Under the pieces are notes generated by a model. It did not search any database, was not told the DNA's origin, and worked only from the letters and a program-made list of their open reading frames with translations. From Lytechinus pictus (taxonomy: Eukaryota; Echinodermata; Echinoidea; Temnopleuroida; Toxopneustidae), in assembly GCF_037042905.1 (NCBI RefSeq), contig NC_087251.1, positions 33,273,001 to 33,337,000 of the forward strand: a stretch of 64,000 nucleotides of DNA, in the 5' to 3' direction. Shown piece by piece: positions 1-12,400 of the stretch; position 1 is the first letter of the stretch, and each line of letters opens with the position of its first letter. The translations under genes and the position numbers were made by a program.

Positions 1-95
1 GAACGACTGGTGATCCTTTCTTGTGGTAAATGATGTTCACCATTATATGTTTATTGGTGTTTATTTAGCATGTAAGAAAGGATCACCAGTCGTTC
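1..95. repeat. 22-bp perfect inverted repeat at window edge
   Basis: Bases 1-22 are the exact reverse complement of 74-95, separated by a 51-base AT-rich spacer. The left arm begins at base 1, so the arm may be longer outside the window. It looks like the end of a MITE or hairpin in the intron before the first visible exon. Confidence 0.75.
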
Positions 96-282
96 TAAAG
101 TCACTCTTAACTTGCGAACAGCTTTATGACACAGTCACCTGATTTCCAGTCTAAAACCTCCAACCAGGAAAGGATATTTCCAGAAATCACATCTCCAGGC
201 TTCCCTTGTTCCTTGACCATTTTCTCAAGCTTTTTACCTTTTCACTTGGACATCATCCCTTGTCTTCTCACTCCCGTCTCAG

Positions 283-474
283 GGATGCAGATATCAGGAG
301 CAACTCCGGGACGGATGCGGTCCAGTACCTCCAGTTCCAACGCTACCTGATCATCCTGATGATCATCATCACCTTCCTCAGTCTAGTGGTCATCCTCCCT
401 ATCAACTTCAGTGGCAGCCAGGAGCTTGGAACAAACAACTTTGGTCGCACCACCATCACCAATATCCCTAACAA
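283..474 (+). CDS. TMEM63: TMEM63 exon 1 of window
   Basis: Acceptor cccgtctcag ends at 282 and donor gtatgt starts at 475. The first base completes a codon from an upstream exon, so this is not the first coding exon. It encodes the family signature QYLQFQR, then a hydrophobic span ([18 protein letters not shown]) ending in INFSG, then [11 protein letters not shown], about 64 codons. Confidence 0.92.
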
Positions 475-3400
475 GTATGTCCATATACAAATAGTGCACA
501 TCACTGGGGGCATACGATTAGTAAGAATTACACACACGAGGTACCTGTGAACAGTTCTAACATGCTCAAGGCAAAGCCAAGGGCGTTGGGACTGTTGTAG
601 AGGTAACAAGTGTGTGTAATTATCCAATAAAATCCATTACCAGTCAATGGAAGTAGTAGTCATTAGTACCAGTGATTAGCAAAAAGTATCACTTATGCAT
701 AAATTAGCACAATTTATTATTTTGTAAAAAAATAACCATACAGCCATGCATATTACATCCCACACTACCATTTTTCCAAATTTTTACAGTGCTTGCATGA
801 TCCCAAGGGGGTGATTTACCCCCCCCCCCCCCCAACCACAGAATCCGAAATAAGCCCGGCCTGGTTAGCAAGGCAAGCAGTTATTTGAGAGAACATTCAT
901 GGAGTGGAGTATGCTCTTGAAGATCTTTGCTGGAATGCCTCCAGGGTATGGAGAAAGTGCTTGGATAAAGTGCTTACAATGTGTTTGGGCATTCTATAAT
1001 TCGATGACTGGGGTTATATCTGTGAATTGCTATTTACGACCAATGTATTACACCATATGTAATAGCAGATTATTATTTTTCTTGTTTGACCAAAAGTTTA
1101 CATGATCTTAATATGACTCTGCTTGAAAATTCGTTCCTTGTCTTCCAGAGATAGCAAGTTATGGGCGCACACCATCTTCTGCATGCTGTATTTCTTGATA
1201 GTGATTCTCTTCATGCGTCACTTCTCCATGCATCTGCCCTACAGGTCAGAGACAGACACGGTAAGTACACATCTTGAGATCATTGACCATCCCAGAGGCT
1301 AGGCTGGAAAGGAATTTCTCAAGTGTTTTCAAGGCTCTACAGTTGTTCTTGCTAAGAGCAATATCACATAAAAATTTGGGCTTAGCCCTCGGGATTGTTT
1401 CATGAAAAATTGTATCATTGAATTTCACATGTTGGTCAACATATCCTTCATTCATTTTTTTTGTCTCCACTCTGTAGTGTGCTAGAGGCAACGTATTTAG
1501 CGTTGTTGCTTGAAAGGAATTTCTCAAGTGTTTTCAAGGCTTCACAATTGTATTTGCTAAGATATATATTATATATTAAAATATCTGCAGAATCGTAGTC
1601 TCCAGTTCCATGTTGGGTAGCATAACCTTAAATTTGTTGTTGTCTCCATCACATAGTTTGCTGTAGGCACCATATTTGTTGCTTGAAAAGAATTTCTAAA
1701 GTGCTATTAAGGATTTTAAATAGTTTTGGGTTACAACATTGCTAGCCTAAGATTTACTTTACTGTATTTTGCTTTCAATTTTTTTCTTGAAATTTTGTTT
1801 AGTGGTTTTAGAAATATGTTTCAGTGTCCTGAAGTATGCTAGAGGTTGCTGCTTGAAGTTATAGGCCTATCTGAAATGTTCTCATAGATTCACAATTGCT
1901 CTCACTGGTAGCAGTTTCATGTAAAATTATCGCTCACTGTGAATTTATATTAATATTCTGCAAAATGTTCAAATTCACTATTATGTCTCTGCCTTGAAAG
2001 ATGTTAGGGACGTCATGTTTTGGGGTTATTCTGGTAAGGTCTGAAGTGTTAATTTACTTCACAATTGTTTATCATGTGAAACAGTGTTACTATAAATTGT
2101 AAACCAAAGTTTGGCAACAGTTATTTTTCTTTTTTATGCCTCCGCTCTGAATTATGTATCATGTATTTTTCTTATTTGGAGAGTACTGTCCAAAATAATC
2201 CTTTACAATTCTGTTAAACATTGTTTTTGGTGGGTTTTTTTTCTTCATATAAATCTGTCAAATCATAATAATACTTTAATAATTGGGTGTACAACTCTGG
2301 ATTTGATGACATCATGTGCGATGGATATTACTTTTCAGCACTGTATAATGCAGTGTAGAGGTGTTGTGGCTCAGTGGGTAAGTCTCTTTTACTTTGAATT
2401 AAAGGTCCGTGGTTCAAGCACTCACGTTGGCAAGGCATGGAACAAGATTTGCCACTCTCCACTCAGGTTTAGTAAATGGGTACCTGGTAGGAAGGAATTC
2501 TCTTAAATGCATGAGTGCCTGATCAGGGTAACCTGGCTAAAGTTGAGGTAATAGTTCAGAGTGCTCACTAATGATATATTAGAATATTACATATCATTTT
2601 AAATTGTTTTTCAGGTGTCTTGTACTCTTTTAGTGTCCGGTATACCCCTAGAGAGGACAGATCCTGCACTTATCAAACAACATTTCCAGTAAGTATTTAA
2701 TTTCATATCCTTATTTTGAATATATGGTACATGACCAAAACGATACACTCTAGTTTAAATACGGCAGGGCTTGGCCCTTTGCCATACAGGTTCTATTATT
2801 ATTCAAAGTTAATGGAGAGTACAGTTAAAGGACCTTTCGGCAAAAGGTTTAATAATTGGTAGCCAAAAGCAGAAGTTCAGTCTTTCAGCATTTTCTCTGT
2901 ACTCTATACTTTGAAACAAATTGGGACTACACAAATAACATTTCACATTTTGCATTTGTTGAATCTTTTATCTACAATGACAGAGAGGTCTATACTTAAT
3001 AATGATGATGATGATATAAAATTTTGCATTAATACAGTGCTCTCTAGTTAGAATAATAATTATAATGTGTGTTTAATATTATCATTAGTTGCCTTAGGTT
3101 AGGCCAGCTTGGGGTAAATCCAGGCTATGTACATAATACTGCACTCGTTTTTTTTTCTCCGTTGCTTTGACTATTCACTGTATTTTTTTCTGACAGGGAG
3201 GCCTATCCTGATGTAGTTGTTACAGATGTACAGTTTGCTTATGACATAGCAAGACTCAAGAGGCTTGATACACAGAGGTAATCAGTTCAGATATTTAGTT
3301 CATCCTCAGTCGGGCGTGTATGCGAAGGGAGGGGGGGTCAGGTGGTTCAACTCCCTTCTCCTTTTGCTTTGACAGTTTTGTGGGTTTTTTTTAACATAAT

Positions 3401-6400
3401 ATACATGTATGTATGCGAAAATACCATCTGGAATATGCACCAGAACACACTATTCCACATTAAAAAACAAGAAAATCTTGACACTCTTTTACCTTACAGG
3501 TGGTTTTCAGTCAACCCTCACAACCCCCCCCCCCCCTTGAAAAAATATGTTTGCCCTACATCATAATATATAGACTTGGATGGAAGATGACTTGTTTCCA
3601 TAAACCTTGCTTTGCAGAGTTGATCACTGTGTTATTTTTCATTTTCATGGATGCAATTATTGGCAGGAATAATTATTCAAACATTAATGACCTATTGCTT
3701 GCCACTGTGATCAAGATTTTTTCTTTAAATACTGATAACGAAGCCTGTAAAACATAATTTTCATTTAAATGATAAGTGGATTATGCTCAGCATTACAAAT
3801 TATCACATGAAATTGACATAACCCTTAGGTTAAATTTGATTCACCTTTGTGAATTCTGACCATATTGTATATCTTGATAGTCAATTTCACAAAGATATAC
3901 CCGTAACAAATCATGGTTTGTCAAAGTACATCTTTAAATTTAGACAGTTTTTTGATTGAGTGCAACTGTACTCTACAAAGGGGACTATACTCAAGGGAAA
4001 CGAAAGAAGTAATCATTCATATAAGCAATATGGATGGAATTGTTGATTTGTATTTTGGCAAGTAAATGGTCCTCAAAGCTATACAGTTGTTTACATGTAA
4101 ATGATAGTCTTCTGATCACTTGTTGTTGAGAGTTTGAATATTTTGAGGAAAACACATATTGCTTATTTTCTGAAAATGTGAATGAAAAGTATCTCTTAAT
4201 TGAATGATCGTAAGCCTTTATTTAGGAGTAAAGGCCTATTTAGTTATCAAATCGTACCCAATGGTATGACTGCTGTGACATCATTATGACTAGATATTAA
4301 ATTTTGCTTTTATTTTAATAAGGATGATGGCATAGTTACTGATTTGAACATAGGTATACTTACAATGATTTCAAACATTACACAGTAAGAGATTCCATGC
4401 CTCAATGTTAGCATCAAATTCTACTACTTTTTATTCCAAAATTGGGATCGTAGAGTAATCGTAAGGTGTGCGGTATCCTTCAGGTGCTATTAAAAGTCAG
4501 TTACCTAGGCATGGAAGGTATGTATCACTCAGCACAAGAAAGGTTTGCCAGTTATGTTTAAACTCTGTCAATTTTTGTTGTATATTGATTTGATCCTTGC
4601 AGACGAGATGCTCATCTAAACAGGCTTCATTGTGAGAGGATATACCAGAGGACCACCCAGCGCCCCACCCTCAGACCTGGGACCTGTGGACAGCTGGGAT
4701 GTGGAGGGCCAAAGGTATTTGTTTGTTCTTAAGTGATACCTTTTGAGAAATTATTCATTAATTATAGTGATGGATGAGGAGCCCACAAAAGTGGTCTTTT
4801 TGTAAACTTCCTTTTGGTAAATGTATCTTCACCCATAAAATACTAACTAAGTTTTACTATGGCAAGGAAATAATATAGGAATTTAAGAGTACCATTTCTG
4901 TCTGAGTTGAGTTAAAAGGTATTGTAGTACAACCGGTGAATATGGGTACATTACTGTAGTTCATAAGCGATTTCCTTTTTCGGGTTTGTTTCTCCAAATT
5001 CCTTTCTTTTCCTCTTTGATTTTTCTCAACTATTTTTTCTCTCATTTGTTTTATCTTTCTCTACCTCTGTTATTCTTTCTTTCTCTAACTCTTAATCTGT
5101 TTTTTTTTCTGGTTTGTTTCTTAACATCAATTAAGTGTACTACTATAATTAGCAGTATAGGGAAGTTGGCTCTTTTGTCCAGACACAAGAGCAGATATAG
5201 GCATCATATTTTGCTCCAGGTTTCCCCAACACAAATACATCAAATAGCACCATTTTGTGTTTTGTATAATTGTCTGACCTGACTTCCAAACAATTTATTG
5301 AATATTGCTTGCAAAGTACTTGAAATTACCATCTTTTCTGGACAAGGGACACATCTGGTCGTAGGACACCTGGGCCTTGTCTTACAAAGAGTTACGATTG
5401 ATCTGATCAACTTCAACTATATGGAAATCCATCAATGTCATCATTTTTCTACAGGAAATTTGCACAATGTACTTTGTGAACAAAGATAAGCTCACCGAAT
5501 TGTCAAGAAAACGATGAATGTTTGAATATACATCATATCTAGGAATTAATTTGAATAAACTTGCATTTTAGATGTTGTTGTCGCTGGCTTTCCATTTAGC
5601 CTGAGCCATATCGATTATTTTGAAAACCGGCGTTCGACAGCTTTAATTCGACCAAACATCGATGCATCCAATTTTGAAGGCAGGGAAAATCGAGCCAATT
5701 ATTTTTGCTCCGGCGCGGCCGTCGATGCACGCACTGCGACGGTATGCGCTTGGAGGGTAAGTGTTGCACAAGCAAATGACAGAGCAAAGTTTGTTTGTTC
5801 CATGATCACGAACACAAAAAAGGGAAAAAATATCTTAAACAATGATATTTGCAGATGACAACATATAAGTTTAAAATGAAACAATATTAAAGACATGAAT
5901 CACGCAGAATCGATCCAAATGATTTTCCGTCAACTAGCATTCGCAGTCCAGACACGCACACACTCACTCTCATGAAACGACAGGCGTGCTTGCCGGCAAA
6001 ACAAGTGCTCTACCAGCGGAGAGCACTGCCGCTGGTAGAGCACTGTAACTCGCCTGAGATGTAGTTGGATCCAAAATGAGCTCCTAATTGATGGGCATAA
6101 TATATCATACCTAATTTTCTCTGGATGGTCATTTGAATTGGTATTCAATGCTGATATAACGATTGTGAGAAAAGATTATGGAATATGAGTTATGACGATG
6201 TTCGAGAATTAATCCTGATTTGATTGATAATCCATTTTTGATTTTAGACACAAGTGAAGAGCATGCGGGGATCGAAATAAAAACAAATGTCTCGGATCAA
6301 CTCTAAATTTATATAAATTATTATTGGATGTTAAATACTTGTAATTACGATTTTTTTTAATTTTATGGCCATACTAAAAATATTGACAATGTCAGCAACG

Positions 6401-9400
6401 TATGTTATGTTCATATGGAAGTACCGGTATTAATACTGTCATTATCTTTATTTTTATTCCATCTTTATATCTAGAAGTCTCAGAGAAAAGAAGCACAATG
6501 CGCATGCGCTTTCGATGACGTATGACATATTTTCCATTCATGGATTCAGAGCCCAAAGTTGGGCACAAAAGCGCTTCAAATTGATGGAAAAAAATATCAA
6601 ACGTAATTTTCTCTGTTTTGTGATGTAACATTTTATTATATGGTGATATTACGATCATGAGAAGAGTTTATGCATATTGACAATGTTCGAGAATCAATCC
6701 TGACATGATAATTTTTTATGTAGACAAGTGCACTCACTCACGTTGATCGTAATGTGCTGTCCGTCATTAAAAATTGAAATGAAATACAAATGTTTCACAT
6801 CAAGCTCTAGATTCATGTTAATGATTATCATATGCAAATTATTGTGAAAATATTATGATTAAATAATGTTCTATGGTCATGATATTAATATTGTTCATGA
6901 AAGCAAGGTTTATTTTACGTTGATCCCGTCATTTTTCTGGTTTGATTAAAGCACAGTACTGCGCATGCGCGATCGATGGCAATGACTCCATTTATGAATT
7001 CATTGTGCATAAATTATCTCAGCACGCACAGACGAGTAAGACTCAAACTCTGAATGAAATAAACTTCAAACTAATGGTGAATAGGCATCACAATTACACA
7101 ATTGGTTTCATTTTGGGGGGAATATAATCAAGTAAGTAGTAGTTAAGTTAGACCGTACTGTTTATTTTGATGATTGTGTGAACCAAACGAAACGGCCTGC
7201 AGACGTTTACTTTGATCTTTTTTCTTTCTTTTTTTTCGATGCACCAATTTTGCAAAATCTGCACTGGCGCTTGATGACATCGATCAAACACCGATTTTAA
7301 AATCGATTCGACTCAGGCTTACTTTCCATAGTTGTGGTTGATCGGATCAATTGCAATTCTTTGTAAGACGGGGCCCCGGTTATATGCGTCTCAAACCATA
7401 TTTTGTAATGCATCCCAATGATCCTTCTCCTTGTCTGTAGGTAGATGCCATTGAGTACTATGGCAACGAGGAGGAGGCCCTCACTGTTACTGTTGCAGAG
7501 GAGAAGAGAAAGGCTCTGAAGAGCAACCTTGGTATGGCCTTTGTGTCAGTGCACAGCGAGACTATGGCTACAAAGTAAGTTTCATAGGATCTGTTAAGAA
7601 CATCACACACTTTTTGAGTATGGATATAGTAAAATTGCTGGTTTTCTGATTTATAAAATGCAAATATTCTGTGTTTTTTGGTGACATATGTGTACAGATC
7701 ATTTGATCAGCAATGGATGACTGAATGAATGATTGAAGAAATTATTGAATGAAGTATTAAGTGCTTGCAGGTATGAATGAGTGGATGATAATAATATATA
7801 GTATTTATGAGGCACCAATTATCTAGCTGGCTATTCAAAAGCACACTATATACTACTCCAGCTTTAGCTCCAGCTGCTAAAGGTGCTTGGTGCATTCAAG
7901 GAATTAATCCTGCTGGGTACCCTGTCACCTCACCCGGGTTGAGTGCAGCACAATGTGGATCAAATTCTTGCTGAAGGAAATTATGCCATGGCTGGGATTC
8001 AAATCTAGGACCTTTTGTTTCAAAGTCCGGAGACTAATGGATGGGTGGATAGATGAATGGATGAATAATTTCATTTTTTAATAAGGTCATGCATTCATAC
8101 CCATAAAATGAATAAGTTTCTATGTAAATGAGGGAATTATCTAATAAATACATGCACAAATAAATAATGAATGGAATCAATATATGAATGTGTAAATACA
8201 TATTTCATTAGATAATTGATTGAATGTGTAAATAAATGAACAGATAAGAAAATGAATGTATTGATAAATTGATGAATAAATGAATAAGAATATATGAATA
8301 ATGAACAAATATTGATTTGTTGTTATTCAGGATTGTGACTGATTATGCAACCCTAAAGACTGGTCCACCTACAGTATCCAGTGTTAGCAGACAGTTACAT
8401 TCTACTGTATGGGAAGTAGACTTCGCTCCCAAACCTGATGACATCATCTGGTGAGATATTCTAATTCATTTGTAGACCCATCCAAGATTGTGAAATTCCT
8501 TTTTTATGTTGGACATCCCCCCCCCCTTTTTTTTTTTGCTGTTGTGATTTCCTTTTTTTTGGTTGTACAAGGATGGCAGCTTTGATATAAATTAGCTTCT
8601 CAATTTCATAAAACTTGTTATTTGAAAGAATACTGAAAGTTTATGACAGGTTTTGCTCTGCATCTAACTAATTAAACCCAATCAGTAGCTTTTAACAGTA
8701 GCTTGTTACCTTCTATAAAAACATGATGATCTTTTACAAATGTGTGCTTAGATAACCCAGGAGGAGTTTTAAATTGCATAGTAGTTCAAATTCTTGTGTG
8801 AACTTTGATTCTTACAATCAGTATGACTTTCGATTGAATATTAGTTTAGCAGCTGACTGAGTTGACCAATTCTTAGGCAGGTTAAAGAAAACAAACAAAA
8901 AAACAACTGGTCTTTTCAAACATGTAATCATGCTCTTGCTTTCAGTATTGTTTGACTTCTTCATATATTTTTTAAAACCCCCTGTCTAATAAAAGTTGAC
9001 ATTTTTGTAATGTAGTTGAACAAATTTCTACTTCAACTTCGATTTTTTTTTTAATACTTTAAATACTCCAATAAGGTTAGCATAATTCAATAATAGTGTA
9101 AAATGATAAATTCTATGATCATCTCGTCAAAATTAACCCTTTCCCTCATCATTCCCTGTCTTACACACATGGGAACTTAGCAATTTAGTATTCTTTTGAT
9201 TAATTCTTCAGAAAGGTTTAATGTTGACATTTTGAGTATATATTTCCCTTTTTTTTAATTTTTACAGGGAAAATCTGTCCATCAGTCCATATGTATGGTG
9301 GCTCAGTGTCATCTTAATCAACATTGGTAAGTTTGTTGTTTAATTGAATACTTCATTAGGCATGCCAACACCATCCTATGTTTCATATACAGTGCATCCT

Positions 9401-12400
9401 AGGAAAAACATAAACCCATTTTCAGAGATAAATATGAATATTAAAACTTTCTTAATTACAAATGAGATGCTAAAAATGAGAGTGAAATCTCTTCTCCGGT
9501 TTGAAACCAAATGCATCGTAAATCGTTCACTTATTATGGGTACAAGCAATATAAACTGAGGTATGTCAGAAATAATTTGCTCCAAAACTTAATCAACTCT
9601 TTAAGAAGAGTTGAAGAAACTTAGCAAATGTTATGTTCTTGTGTTGTGGTTCTTAAAGGGATACATAATAATGAGATAATAGCACAGCGATGTAGAGTAG
9701 TGTCTGCCATTTAATGTTACGCCATCTTGCTGTCTCTCGCGCATGCGTACAAGGCTGCACATGAAGCTTGCGTCGTTAGTCTTCAGTTCATACATCACAT
9801 TCCTCCCCTTTTAATTGGGAGCATATCCTGCTTCATTTCAACTGGCTAATGTAATACATTCACTACCCATGTATAACAATAGATACAACAAGTAACACTG
9901 TATAACTTGTAACCAGATAACAGTAATACTAAACTAGGCATGCTAGGCTAAACTTCGCCATAATACTTTGCTTACTCAACAATTAACCATAATCAATTAA
10001 ACATACATGGCTATTTCAAACTAACCTCTTTGAATATACTTCATCCTAAATCTCACTTTATAAAGAAATAGCTACAGGTGGCATTTTACTTCATTGGGTT
10101 ATCTGTTAATTGTTCACTAGCATAAACTGTGTGACTCTTATCACATGAATCAAATAATAATGTAATCCTTAAGACTATATCATATACTAAACCTTATCAA
10201 TAAGTTTGCATAAATGTGTTTGCATCAATGAATAATGTCTCGTGAATGACTCCAAATACAATTTTCACGACTCATATAACGGCTAAAATCTAAATCTCAG
10301 ACTAGTTTACTATATACAATGCGAGTTATGTGCTTTTCATATTTCTCCAATAAACAAACTTTCAAGATTACAACACTTGTGATTGTCATTATTTTCCTCC
10401 ATATCAAATTTAAAGGTAACACTTTTTCTCTACCTATAGAACTTCATTCTTCTCTCCACCCTCTATTTTTTTTTTTTAATCATTCAACTATCAAATTGAA
10501 TTACCAATTTATAACATACCTCTTTCCTTTTCTTTACAAATTAGTATCAATACCAACTAGAAGCCTTCTAACGTGGCTATAAGTGTTTATCCTAACTGTA
10601 TGTCCAACAACTATTTACAATCAGGTTAACAGCTTTTTTCCTTTTTTTTTTTTTAGCTGCTATTGTGTATAGCTTTAATGATATACAATGAAATCTCTTA
10701 ACTTTGAGGGTGTCTTTGACTTCCGGTTGGACATTCGTCTTTCTGACATAACTTTAGAATTTGGCATGTTTGGCATGACAGCTCCATCAGAATCACTTAG
10801 TGACTCTGTTTGGACCTGCTGTGACATGGCTGTAGTATCAGCGATACTCTGTTCAGTGTTTGAAATTAAGGATTCGCTAGTACTAGGTGCCATATTGGGA
10901 TTTTCTGTTGTCTGGCTTGGATACTGCGTCTGTTGAATCAGAATCTCTGGTTGTAGATTGGTGTTCTGATCAGGCATTTCTTCCTTGTCATGATCATTTC
11001 CATGCGATAGAGTGTAAAGTCTAATGTGATCCACATGGCGGCGTACCTCTCTACCATCCTGTAACTCTATCACGTACATGACTTCATTGAGTGTTTCGGT
11101 TACTATTCCTCTGAGCCAAGTTGGTCCGGCTGCAAAGTTCTTCACCAGAACAGTATCATTCAACTTGAACTGTCTCATCTTTGAGCGCTTGTCTGCCGCC
11201 TGTTTCATTGCAGATTGCTGCTTCTGAACCGACTTGTGCAGGTTCGGACGGACATGATCCATTCTACTTCTGATCCTCCTTTTGAACATTAGCTCACTTG
11301 GTGTTTTCATGGTAGTTCCTTGTGGAGTTATCCGATAGGTCATTAGGAATACTTGGATGCGCATCTCCAATGATGTTCCACTGGTTTTCTTAACTCCACT
11401 TTTCAAGGTTTGCACAGCCCTTTCAGCAAGGCCATTGCTGGAAGGGTGTTTTGGGGCTGTTTGCACATGTTCTACATTGTTGTTGAACAGGAAGTTCGAA
11501 AAGTCTTCAGAGACAAACTGGGTGCCGTTGTCACTTACGACTGTTTCTGGAATACCATACGTTGCAAACAGGCGTCGCATGGCAGTGACTGTAGCAGCTG
11601 CAGTGGCGTGTGCTACTCTAATAGCTTCAATCTACTTGGTGTATGCGTCAACAACAATCAGCACGTTCTGGTTATCGATGTAGGCGTAATCGATGTGGAT
11701 CCTACTCCAGGGTCGTTCTGGGAACTCCCATGGGTGGATAGGGGCAGGTGGTGGGCTTCGCTGGTGCTCCTGACAAGTTGTACAGATCTTCACCTTCTCT
11801 TCCAACATTTTGTCGATGCCTGGCCACCATACAAAGGATCGTGCAAGTGCTTTCATCTTGACTATGCCTGGATGAGTCCCATGAAGTTCATCTAGGATCC
11901 TTTGTCTCATCTGCTTGTTGTCTGGAATGACCACTCTATGCCCCCATAATATGATGTCATCCTCAATCGAGAGTTCCTCCTTCTTCTGCGCAAAGGCTTT
12001 GAGCTCTAGTGGAACGTTCTTGGGGTTTGGCCATCCATTCATCACATAGGCTGTTACTCTTGCGAGAACAGGATCCCTTTTGGTGATTCTTCTGACTTCA
12101 TCGGCCTCAACTGGTCTTGTGTCAATATCCAGCATGTTGATTTGAACTGGCGGCTGCTCATCCAGCTCTGCAAGACTCTGATGCGACCACACTGTTTGAT
12201 CATCTGCCAAGGGTAGGCGTGAAAGGGCGTCTGCATTCTGGTGCTGTTTACCTTCCTTGTATATGATGTCATAGTCGTAGGCTGAGAGGATCATGTGCCC
12301 TGGCTAACCGTGCAGAGGCCATGGGGCTTGCAGGTTTGGTGTCACCGAATATGCCTAACAGCGGCTTGTGGTCTGTGATGATTGTAAATCGTCTTCCGTA

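Larger units (their letters stand above)
5369..7379. mobile_element. MITE with about 57-bp terminal inverted repeats, split by a hAT-like element
   Basis: The left end (TCTTACAAAGAGTTACGATT) matches the reverse complement of the right end (TCTTACAAAGAATTGCAATT) over about 57 bp, including GATCNGATCAA and ACTATGGAAA. Removing the inner element and one target copy leaves about 277 bp, a normal MITE size. The outer target duplication is not clear. No coding capacity. Confidence 0.75.

Noticed and set aside
126..350. Start codon at 126 as the TMEM63 start
   Set aside because: The frame is different from exon 1, which begins mid-codon after a good acceptor at 281-282.
9813..10674. Envelope gene in the Gypsy element
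   Set aside because: No long - strand frame with signal peptide or membrane anchor between integrase and the 3' LTR.
11410..11895. 161-codon frame on +
   Set aside because: Antisense shadow of the Gypsy integrase.
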